From Muscardinus avellanarius (taxonomy: Eukaryota; Chordata; Mammalia; Rodentia; Gliridae), in the NCBI GenBank assembly GCA_963383645.1, contig OY726571.1, positions 74,879,860 to 74,943,859 of the forward strand: a stretch of 64,000 nt of DNA, read 5' to 3'. Positions 11,350 through 20,625 of the stretch are shown here, one piece after another. The notes under the pieces are model-generated. The model had not been told where the DNA came from, ran no database searches, and saw nothing but the letters and a program-made list of their open reading frames with translations. How positions within the stretch are numbered: position 1 is the first letter of the stretch; every line of letters starts with the position of its first letter. The position numbers were made by a program, and so were the translations under genes.

Positions 11350-11680
11350 CACCTACTGGTTGCCTGAAGTCCTGTTTTAGGTTATATAAGGCTCACAGTT
11401 GTTTTCAGAGGTTAACCCAGTTTTAAGAGTAACATGTGCGTAACATCAGTAACATCAGTGATGAAACTTATACAAATCCTTTAGAATTCCTAAAATCAAG
11501 AAGTTTTTTTCACAAAGAAAAAAATATTCTTATGAAATATTTTAAAAGTAGATGATAAATTTCTTAATTTTTTAAAAACCACTGTGGGGCAGGAAAGCAT
11601 TATATAACAAGTCACTCTAAGTTGGGCTGGAGAAGAAAGGCCTTTGTTTCTGTACCAACTAAAAGTACTGAAATCAAATT
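11350..11680. other. Intergenic single-copy DNA
   Basis: Nothing recognised. Confidence 0.55.
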
Positions 11681-11684
11681 ATTT

Positions 11685-12028
11685 TTTGTTTGTTAGGTAC
11701 TGGAGATTGAACTCAGAGGCATTCTACCTCTGAGCTATACCCCTAGCTCTATTTCTGATTCTTTATTTTGAAACAGGGTCTCACTGAGTTACAGAGGGCC
11801 TCACTAAGTAGCTGAGGCTGTCTGCAAACCGCGATCCTCCAGTCTCAGGCTCCCGAATGCTGGGATGACAAGCGTGAGCCACCACACCAGTGTCTCACTA
11901 GGTTGATGAGAGTCTCACTACCTGCTGAGGCTGTCCTTGAATCTGTGATCTTGATGTCTCAGCCTGTGATCCTCCTGTTTCAGCCTCCCAAGTACTGGGA
12001 GTACAGGCGTGCACCACCAAGCCCAGCT
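11685..12028 (-). repeat. One and a half composite SINEs
   Basis: A full minus-strand copy (11685-11890) followed by a B1-half copy (11891-12028). Confidence 0.82.
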
Positions 12029-12104
12029 TCCAAATTATCTTTAAATTTATTTTTTAATTGGACATTTTATTTAATGAAGAAGCCTTTGATGGTTGTTTTA
12101 TTTG

Positions 12105-12192
12105 TTTTTACCAAATCAGATTATTTGTCAAGTGTTTAAAGTAAACACTTTTTACCAAATCAGATTATTTGTCAAGTGTTTAAAGTAAACAC
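12105..12192. repeat. Perfect 44-bp tandem duplication
   Basis: 12105-12148 and 12149-12192 are identical. Confidence 0.95.
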
Positions 12193-12289
12193 TTTAAAGG
12201 CCAATTTGACACCGGGGGATTGTCTGCCATATGTTACTAATAGTAAAAATAGTCCAAATATGACGATGAAGTGCAAGCTAGTTTGTGTC

Positions 12290-12400
12290 ATTAGAGAAAT
12301 CCATCCTGTAATCCCAGAACTTGGGAGGCCAAGGCGGGAGGATCACAGGTTCAAGGTAACTTAGTGAGGTCCTGTTTCGACCTATTTTTAAGGGGGGGGG
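12290..12400 (+). repeat. Composite SINE B1 half
   Basis: Truncated after the linker, where a G run (12392-12403) begins. Confidence 0.75.
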
Positions 12401-12404
12401 GGGT

Positions 12405-12604
12405 CTGGATCCAGGCGTGGTGGCGCACGCTTCTAATCCCAGTACTTGGGAGGCTGAGACAGAGGATCGCGCAGGTTCGAAGCCAGCCTCAGCTACTAAG
12501 TGAGTCTCTCAGCAAATTAGTGAGACCCTGTTTCCAAATAAAATATAAAAAATAGGTCTGAGAGTGTAGCCTGGAGGTAGAAAGCCCCTGGGTTCCATCC
12601 CCAG

Positions 12605-12658
<54 letters not shown>

Positions 12659-12770
12659 AGTCATACCTAATCTAATGAGACCCTGTTTCAAAATAAAAAC
12701 AAAATAGGGCTTAGGAGGTAGCTTGGTGGTAGAATGCCCCTGGGTTCAATCCCCAGTACCACAAAACAGA
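12405..12770 (+). repeat. Composite SINE with (GA)n tail, then an ID-half remnant
   Basis: Full copy 12405-12607, (GA)n 12608-12654, then the linker and ID half of another copy (12675-12765). The outer pieces may belong to one older SINE split by the inner one. Confidence 0.82.
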
Positions 12771-12884
12771 GAGAGGGGTGGGGGGGTGGGGGGGGGAGAT
12801 CTGTAATAAAATATGCACACTTGTGGCTGTCCAAATTTCAAAAAATGTTTTCAGTCCTGTCTAAACATGGTTAAAAATAATTCA

Positions 12885-13306
12885 CATCAGGCATGGTAGT
12901 ACATGCCTATAATCCTCGTGCTAGGTGAAGACAGTAGGATCAAATGTTGGAAGACAGCCTCAGCAACTTAATAAGACCCTCAGCAATTTAGTGAGACTGT
13001 TTCAAAATTTAAAAAAAAAAAAACAGGCGTGGTAATGGACACTTGTAATCCCAGTACTTGGGAGGCTGAGACAGGAGGATTGCAGGTTTGTGGCCAGCCT
13101 CAGCTTAAACTTAACGAGGCCCTCCACAATTTAGTGAGACCTTGTTTCAAAATAAAGAATAAAAAAATAGTACTGGGGATGTAGCTTGGAGGTAGAATGA
13201 ACCCCCCCCCCCGTTGAATTTCCAATACTGCAAAAAAAAAAAAAAAAAATTTAAAGGGCTGGGGTGTAGCTGAGAGGTAGAATGCCCCTGGGTTCAATCC
13301 CCAGTA

Positions 13307-13345
<39 letters not shown>
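12885..13345 (+). repeat. Nested composite SINEs with (ATA)n tail
   Basis: The outer copy has its B1 half at 12885-13010 and its ID half at 13253-13310. The inner copy is at 13022-13245. Short aaaatttaaa sequences flank the inner copy. The outer tail is an (ATA)n tract. Confidence 0.85.
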
Positions 13346-13347
<2 letters not shown>

Positions 13348-13364
13348 CAACAATAATATACTTT

Positions 13365-13555
13365 TGTTGGGAGGCTGAAACCAGAGGATCACGGTTCACG
13401 GACAGCCTCAGCTACTTAGTGAGGCCCTATGCCACTCAGTGAGACCCTGTTTCAAAATAAAGAATGAAAAATAGGGCTGCGGTGTAGCTCAAAGGTAGAA
13501 TGCCGGTGAGTTCCATTTCCAGTACCGTAATAATAACAACAACAACAACAACATT
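13365..13555 (+). repeat. 5'-truncated composite SINE with (AAC)n tail
   Basis: Starts at gggaggctgaaaccagagg; tail of ATA/AAC triplets. Confidence 0.82.
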
Positions 13556-14112
13556 ATTACTTCTCTAGCAGTTTCTCATCCAAAGCAAACTTCTTAAAGA
13601 TGAGACTGCAGTAACTATCTCTACTCCTTCACCATTCCTCCTCTCTCCACTCAGCCCTTTGCCTCATTTCATGACATTCCTCAGGCATCAGTGACCTCCT
13701 AGTGGCGGAACCCACGTTCTTTAGTCAGAAGGATTAGAAACCAACTGATTCAAGCTTAAGAGGAATGTACTGAAAGGCTCTCATGGCTCCTGAAATTAAA
13801 GGAAGAATAAGAGGTCGCAAGAGTTCATCAGCAGTTTCCTCAGATAGGGCTTCGGCCGGCCTTAAATTTCTCCACAGCTGGCTCGCTTGGAGTCTCAGCT
13901 GAGTCGGGCCCCTGAGCTGAGCTAGCATCCCATACCCACCTTGTGGCTTGGGGTGGGAGTGCAGAATGCTCTGAGCAGGCCACTATAGCTGCACACAGGA
14001 AAAGAGAGGTGTTCAATTAAAGGAAACTGGGGTGCATTAGCAAATGAGAGGGAAAGAAACAGGAAGGGTGGTCAGAAAAGAAAACGCCTGCTACAGTTCT
14101 CCTATGTCCTAA
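13556..14112. other. Intergenic DNA, no gene seen
   Basis: A minus-strand open stretch at 13734-13928 resembles no family I know. Confidence 0.5.
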
Positions 14113-14325
14113 TTTTCTTTTCTTTTTTTGCGGATGGGAACTCAGGAGCATTCTACCTCCGAACTACACCCCCAGCCCTATTTTTAATTCTTTATTTTGA
14201 AACAGGGTCTCACTGAGTGCAAAGGGCCTAAGTAGCTGTAGCTGAGACTGTCCCCAAACCCACGATCCTCCTGTCTCAGCCTCCCAAATGCTGGGATTAC
14301 AAGCGTGCGCCACCACGCCGGGCTT
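14113..14325 (-). repeat. Composite B1-ID SINE
   Basis: Full minus-strand copy ending at cacgccgggc. Confidence 0.88.
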
Positions 14326-14329
14326 ATGT

Positions 14330-14725
14330 CCTAATTTCTTTATGGTTCTGACACCAGGTGCAGCTCCTGCGGCAGTTAATTCTATTTTGCCAAAGACACT
14401 GGACCAGACTGAACATTATTTCTGGGTGTGGCTGAGTAGAACAAAAGATAGAGGAAGGAAGACTCCTTCCCTTTTTGTTTCCTGTCTGCTGCATGAGTTA
14501 GGACATCTGTCTTTTCCTGTCGTGGATAAGAATTCACACCACTGGTTCCTTGGTTCACAGGTCGCTGAACTTCTCAGAAGACTAACCGCACTATCTGGTC
14601 TCCAACTTGCAGACAGAAGCCCAAGAGGACTTCTCAGTCTCTAATCATGTGAGCCAATTCTCATAATAAATCTTTTCCTGCCCATGCACCTATACTATCG
14701 GTTCTGTTGGTTTGGAGAACGCTCC
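14330..14725. repeat. Old transposon-like segment
   Basis: Ends with the pattern gtgagccaattctcataata then tatcggttctgttggtttgg, which recurs in ancient mammalian interspersed repeats. I cannot name the family. Confidence 0.4.
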
Positions 14726-15350
14726 ACTCTCTTTTTACCGAACATCTCTCTCCTCCCTTAATCCTGGCTCTCTACCCACCTTCCGAACCATTCTTCCCGC
14801 TGCAACAATTCTCCTCCTCCTCCTTTTTCCACATCTTCTCCTTCAATGTTCCCTTGGTCTTTACTTTTGCTTTTCCTTTCTTCTCATTTCATAGAGTATT
14901 CCACCTGCCACCTACTTCACCTCTTACGCTTGTGACTATTCATTTGTATCCTTAGAGAGACACTGCATTCAACAGCCGGCAGCCTTTGGGTACCATCCTG
15001 CCACTCCATCCACCATCTTGCTGGGCCTTCTTGTTCCCATGAACGGCATTACAGTCCACTCTCTCCGCCATCCAAGCCGCCCACGGTACACTACTCCTCT
15101 CTCACTGAAATCCATGTAGTCCCTGAACCCTGCAGGGCGAGCTTCCTTTATTTCAATCTGATGCCTTCTCTCCATGGCTATTGTCTCCATTCAAGTTCTC
15201 TTCATCTTATCTAGATAATAATTCCCTAACTGGAATCCATATCTTTGATTTTATACCATTTCAATCCATCTTCCGCACTATTACCAAAAAAAAGGTTTTT
15301 ATTTTTTAAAAAATATGACTAGCCTTATCTCCCTGTTCAAATAGCTTCTC
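14726..15350. other. Intergenic DNA, pyrimidine-rich
   Basis: C/T-rich stretch (14740-14960) then single-copy sequence; no gene supported. Confidence 0.5.
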
Positions 15351-15995
15351 TAATAGCTTCTGCTGGCTACAGGACAAAGTCCAAGTTCCCTTATTGTTTG
15401 TTTTTTTGTGTGATACTGGTGTTCCTGGAAACCCTTCTACCTCCGGGCTACACTCCCAGACACCTATTTTTTATATTTTTATTTGGAAATAGGGTCTCTT
15501 AAGCCAGTGTGGCTGGCTTCAAACCTGTGCGATCCTCCTGTCTCCGCCTCCCAAGCGCGGGGATTACAAGCGTGCGCCACCACGCCCGGCCCAAGTTCCC
15601 TTATATGGGACAAAAACCTTTCATAATCCAACTTCTCCCTATACTTCCAGATTTATCTCTATTTGGGTCTACCTGAGACTATAGGTATCAGTTTGGCTCT
15701 TTGCATGAACTTTTCTCACATTGAATCTTCCCTTTGGAATTATCTTCCTGTGTTCTTACAATAAATAATTTAGAGACTTAACTTACCATCACCTCCTATA
15801 CAAACAAAGCCCTTCCCAGTTCTCAGGGGTAGAACTGACCACTCCCTCCTCTGGACCCACACTTTGCCCTTTACCTGCCAGTCCCTCCTTGTGATTCTGT
15901 CAGCCCCTCAACCACAAGGTAGGGTTTCATTCGCCTTGTATTCCCCATACCTGGCATAGTGTCCAGCACTTAAAATATTCAGTAAATGCCCATGG
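15350..15995 (+). repeat. L2-like fossil LINE split by a SINE
   Basis: The pieces on either side of the SINE at 15395-15590 read as one decayed L2-type 3' end (acaaagtccaagttccctta ... cctggcatagtgtccagcac ... cagtaaatgcccatggaaat). Confidence 0.5.
15381..15604 (-). mobile_element. Variant-subfamily composite SINE with perfect 14-bp target-site duplication
   Basis: ccaagttcccttat flanks the element at 15381-15394 and 15591-15604. The body is near-identical to the other variant copies. Confidence 0.92.
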
Positions 15996-16164
15996 AAATG
16001 AACCTGTGACTATGGGAGATGGAGAAGGTCAACACGATGATTTGAGGAGCTCGAGGGAATGGGGTCACCAACACTCTTCGGTTAGAACCAGTGGGGCCCA
16101 TCTAGAGACTGACTGTGCTTGGGCTCTGAACTCAGGTTGCACAATGGAATTCTGTCATCATTAA

Positions 16165-16510
16165 GCCAGGTGTTGTGGTGCACCTTGCAATCCTAACATT
16201 TGGGAGGCCGAGACAGGAGGATCGCGATTTGCAGACAGCCTCAGCTACTTAGTGAGGCCCTTTGCAACTCAGTGAGACTGTTTCAAAAAATAAAGAACAC
16301 AAGCCGGGAGCGGTGGCGCACGCCTGTAATCCCAGCGCTTGGAAGGCTGAGACAGGAGGATCACACAGGTTCGAAGCCAGCCTCAGCTACTTAGTGAGGC
16401 TCTCAGCAACTTAGTGAGATCCTGTTTCCAAATAAAATAGCAAAGAGGTCTGGGAGTGTAGCCCAGAGGTAGAAAGACTCTGGGTTCCACCCCTAGTATC
16501 ACAGAAAGGA

Positions 16511-16570
<60 letters not shown>

Positions 16571-16912
16571 GGGCGGGCATGACGGGCATGATGGCACACA
16601 TACTTGTAATCTCCGTGCTTGGGAGGCTGAGACAGGAGGATCACACAGGTTCGAAGCCAGCCTCAGCTACTTAGTGAGGCTCTCAGCAACTTAGTGAGAC
16701 CCTGTTTCCAAATAAAATAGAAAATAGGTCTGGGAGTATAGACTGAAGGTAGAAAGCCCCTGGGTTCCACCCCCAGTACCACAAAAAATAAAGAAAGAAG
16801 GAAAGAAGAAAGAGAGAGAGAAAGAACAAAAGAAAGGAAGAAAGAAAGAAAAACAGAGCTGGAGGTGTAGCTCAGTGGTAGGATGCCCCTAGGTTCCATC
16901 CCCAGTAGTGAA
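16165..16912 (+). repeat. Nested array of composite SINEs
   Basis: B1 half of an outer copy (16165-16290), full copy with (GA)n tail (16304-16567), full copy with (GAAA)n-like tail (16572-16853), then the ID half of the outer copy (16856-16912). Confidence 0.85.
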
Positions 16913-16914
16913 AA

Positions 16915-17380
16915 AAAAACACTGTCATTATTAATAATTAGATTTTCTCCCCATTTTGTAGTTATTTTTGTATATACTTTAGAATATAAAACCATCACAT
17001 ATTATGCTCTCTTTGACCCTGTGTCATGTGTCAGTTTATCAACTTTCAGCTCCAATCTTTGCTTTCTCGGCAATGATGGAGTGCACGCTGTAAATACTTC
17101 TCCCGTGCTAGTTGGTTAGCGTCAGGCTCTGTTAGTGGAGGCCACTGGAGGAGGAAGTGGCTTCTCTTCCTAGCACTGGTGTGCAAGTCATGTGGACACC
17201 TGCAGAGGAGTTGATTCTTCTTTCCAGCAGTGCCCAGGTGGACAGCCTCCTGCAGCACACTGTCCCATAGGTGGCACCACAGTGATGTATTGGTGCTGAA
17301 GCTACTTTCCTCTAGTGGCTTTTCCTCCCAACCCTCTCCCCCACTCCAATCTAACACTTGTTTAGACATGAAAACTTCTA
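16915..17380. other. Intergenic single-copy DNA
   Basis: No gene recognised; the minus-strand open stretch 17046-17450 shows no family features and runs into an ID element. Confidence 0.5.
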
Positions 17381-17450
17381 TCAGCTGAGGGTACAACTCA
17401 GCGGTAGTGTACTCACTAAGCATATATGAGGTTTGACCCCAGCACCACAC
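17381..17450 (+). repeat. Monomeric ID SINE
   Basis: tRNA-Ala-like A box (cagcggtagtgt) and B-box region (ggtttgacccc) with the intervening ID middle. Confidence 0.78.
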
Positions 17451-17507
17451 ACGAAAGACAAAAAAAAAGAACCCTCCTCACAGTTGATTTCAAAACCAAG
17501 TTTGCAG

Positions 17508-18187
17508 ACAGGCATGGTGATGCATGCCTGTAATCACAGTACTTGGGAAGCTGAGACAGAAGGACTGAAGGTTCAAGGACAGCCTCAGCAGCATAGGGAT
17601 ACTTTCAGCAACCTAGCAAGAACCTGTCTCAAAAACAAAATAATTAGCTGGATGTGGTGGCTCACACTTGTAATCCCAGCATTCAGGAGGCTGAGACAGG
17701 AGGATCATGGTTCCCGGACAGCCCTTGCTACTTAGTAAGGCCCTTTGCAACTCAGTGAGACCCTGTTTCAAAATAGAGAATAAAAGAATAGGGCTGGGGG
17801 TGTAGCTCAGAGGTAGAATGCACCTGGGTTCAGTCCCCAGTACTGCAAAATAATAATAATAACATAATAATAATAACACTTAGCCAGTGTGGTGGCGCAC
17901 TTTTTTAATCCCAGCATTTGGGAGACTAAGACAGGATGATTATGGTTTGCAGACAGTCTCAGCTACTTAGTGAGGCCCTTTGCAACTCAGCGAGACCCTG
18001 TTTCAAAATAAAAAATAAAAAACAGGGCTGACGGTGTAGCTTGAAGGTAGAATACCCCTGGGTTCCATCCCCAGTACCGCAAAAAAAAAAAAAAAGAGCA
18101 AACAAACAAACAAATCTAAAACTAAAAAGGGCTGAAGGTGTAGCTCAGAGGTAAAGGGCCCCTGAGCTCAATCCCCAGTAGTACCCA
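17508..18187 (+). repeat. Nested array of composite SINEs
   Basis: Outer B1 half (17508-17640), two full copies (17645-17878 with ATA tail; 17881-18095), then outer ID half (18125-18187). Confidence 0.85.
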
Positions 18188-18343
18188 AAAAAGGGGGGAG
18201 AGGAAGAAACTGTATATACAAAGATAAACTATTTCAGCTTAGGCCACCATAACCTTTCTTTTATATTAAATTCATATTATATTCATTGTGTTGTGTTTTA
18301 TAAATGCCTTTCCTTTGAACCAGATCGCTAACTTATTTTCTCT

Positions 18344-18346
<3 letters not shown>

Positions 18347-18392
<46 letters not shown>

Positions 18393-18564
18393 CACCCAAG
18401 AACATTCTACCCCTGAGCTACACCCCAATCCTATTTTATTTTTTAAATTTTAAAACAGGTGCCGGGCGTGGTGGTGCACACTTGTAATCCCCGCGCTTGG
18501 GAGGCGGAGACAGGAGGATCGCGCAGGGTCGAAGCCAGCTGCGCTGGCATAAGAGACCCTGTTT

Positions 18565-18632
<68 letters not shown>

Positions 18633-18805
18633 GGTCTGCGAGTGTATCCCGGAGGTAGAAGGACTTCCAGGAACCCCAATACCACCAAAAAAAAAATTTT
18701 TAAACAGGTTTTCACTAGTTGCTGAGCCCGGCCTTGAACCCATACTCTTCCTGGCTCAGCTGCCCAAGAACTAGGCTTACAAGCATGCACCACCATGCCC
18801 GGCTC
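18347..18805. repeat. Minus-strand composite SINE split by a variant-subfamily copy
   Basis: The outer copy has a (TG)n tail 18347-18385, ID half to about 18448 and B1 half 18714-18805. The inner plus-strand variant copy is at 18462-18690 with a (TA)n tract at 18568-18627 in its linker. Near-repeats aattttaaaacag and aatttttaaacag flank it. Confidence 0.87.
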
Positions 18806-19434
18806 ATTAACTTCTTAGGGGAAAACGTTATCCCTTTTATATCGCCCAGAGTGAAATCAAGAGAGATTCTGGTCGTCATCTTTAAAACGTATCCCACCAC
18901 AGTTGGACTCTGCAGATCCTCTCTAGGGTGTTGGGATGCAAAGACTTACTTCAACCACTGAGAGGCTTATAAACTTAAAGACACAGGCAAGCTCATAAAA
19001 ATATAAATATGTGAGATGCTAAGAATAGCTCCGCGGAACAGGAGATCCTGCCTAGGCTAAAGTACCAAGAGAGGGCACCAAAGCCTCTCGGGACACGACC
19101 AGAAAAGGAAAGCCACAACAGAAAAGAAAGGGCAGCTCAGCTTGAGACTGTGTATTTGAGGAGCGTGGCGTTTCTGCTGACATAGAATGCCTGCGTCCAC
19201 AGCAGCGGAAAGTATATTTTTATGGTCACAGGCCAGCTCCAGGATAAGGACGGACACCAGCCTTCACATCTCCATAACCCCTTTCCTTATTTTACATTTG
19301 AAATTTTCTGCTTGAGCCATTTCATCTTAATATAAGTCCCAGTTTGGCTGCCTGTTCTAGCTTCTCATCTTCTCAGGGGACAGATACATCCTGTCACCAC
19401 CCTGTCAGGTACAAATGGTCAGCTGGAATGAATG
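18806..19434. other. Single-copy DNA upstream of the FAM8A1 CpG island
   Basis: No exon or repeat recognised. Could hold distal regulatory sequence. Confidence 0.5.
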
Positions 19435-19682
19435 TGGGCGGACACCTGCGCGGAGCCCAGCGCCGGAGGCTCGCTCTGCTCTGCGGAAGCCGGCGCGGGG
19501 CTAACTCCGGGACTCCTCGGAAATCCTCCTGAGCCATCCGAGCACTCCCGGGATAGCCCGGGTCCAACCCCATAGAAGTGTCTAGTGGACTCGGGTCTTT
19601 GCAACGCAAAGGGGTGCTGCGGGAGAGAGGAGGAGCAACCAACCGGTGTCCCCGCCTGTGCTTCCGCCAGCGCGCGCAGCGA

Positions 19683-19812
19683 CCTCACGGAGCCACGCCC
19701 CCGCCTGCGCGCGCAGCCTCGCCCGAACCTCACGGCGCCACGCCCCCGCCTGCGCGCGCAGCCTCACCCGAACCTCACGGCGCCACGCCCCCGCCTGCGC
19801 GCGCAGCCTCGC
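19683..19812 (+). repeat. 45-bp tandem repeat in the FAM8A1 promoter, about 2.9 copies
   Basis: Near-identical units begin at 19683, 19728 and 19773. Each contains a KLF/Sp-like box (ccacgcccccgcc) and the palindrome ctgcgcgcgcag, which resembles an NRF1 half-site pair. The repeat lies about 200-320 bp upstream of the ATG. Confidence 0.9.
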
Positions 19813-20003
19813 CCCGCCCTGCGCGCACAGCAGCACTCCGCCTTGCCGCGCGCCCGCCCCGCCCCTCCGGCACCGCCCCGAGGGGCGGAGTTTCCGCTTC
19901 CGGCGGCGGATTGTTGACGCCCGCGGTGCTGCGGTGGCGACGGGGCGGCCGGGGAGGGACGAGGCGCGGTGACAGGTACCGCGGAGGGCGTGCAGCGGCG
20001 ACG

Positions 20004-20625
20004 ATGGCAGAGGGGCCCGAGGAAGCCCGAGGCCGCTCCCCGGGGCAGGATGACGGCGGAGGCGACCCGGAGCCCGGCCCTGCCCCGAGAGGCCCGTCCG
20101 CCGCCGCCCCCTGCCCCCGGGCCGTGCCGCCGCCGAGCCGGCACCCCGCCGCGGGCCTGGCCACCCAGGAGGCGCCGGGGCCCGAGCCCGAGCCGCCCCG
20201 AAGGCGCAGGGAGGCGGCCGCGGGGCCGCAGGAGCCCTCGGCGGGCTGCGAGGCGCCCGAGGCCGCGGCGGCCCGGGAGAGGTCTGCGCGGCTGAGCGCC
20301 CGCGAGTACTCGCGGCAGGTGCACGAGTGGCTGTGGCAGTCCTACTGCGGCTACCTCACCTGGCACAGCGGCCTGGCCGCCTTCCCCGCCTACTGCAGCC
20401 CGCCGCCCGCCGCCGCCCCGGCCGCGCCGCCCGCCTACTACAACCCCTTCTACTTCCCGGGCGCCGGGGTCCCGGGGGCGGCCGCGGGCCTCCCCACCCC
20501 CGCCCCGGCCGCGGGCCCGGTTCCCCGCGCTGCCGCCGTGCCCGGGGCGGCGCGGACGGCCCCGGCGACCAGGGCGGCGCCCGCAGCGCCTTCGCGAGCC
20601 GCCAGCGAGGCCGGGCGGCAGGCAG
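20004..20625 (+). CDS. FAM8A1: FAM8A1 coding exon 1
   Basis: GC-rich exon inside the CpG island, encoding the disordered N-terminal tail and the conserved YSRQVHEWLWQSYCGYLTWH block that ends in FPAYCSP. The donor at 20626 reads gtgagg and splits a Gly codon after its first base (phase 1). The frame stays open past the donor to a stop near 20717, so an unspliced read-through form would only add a short unrelated tail. Confidence 0.95.

Noticed and set aside
14288..14644. 118-codon open frame on the plus strand
   Set aside because: It begins in a SINE and runs through a decayed repeat; no protein family resemblance.
17046..17450. Minus-strand 134-codon open frame
   Set aside because: It starts inside an ID SINE, has no recognisable domain and no exon or promoter context.
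17381..17450. A tRNA-Ala-like gene
   Set aside because: It has A- and B-box-like sequence but is an ID SINE without a proper acceptor stem; the same holds for 10442-10512 and 23117-23202.
19578..20003. The FAM8A1 frame is open for 142 codons upstream of the ATG, with the 45-bp repeat encoding a repeated Pro/Ala-rich peptide
   Set aside because: There is no ATG in this stretch. It is CpG-island DNA with few stop codons by composition, and the family protein begins MAEGPEE at 20004.
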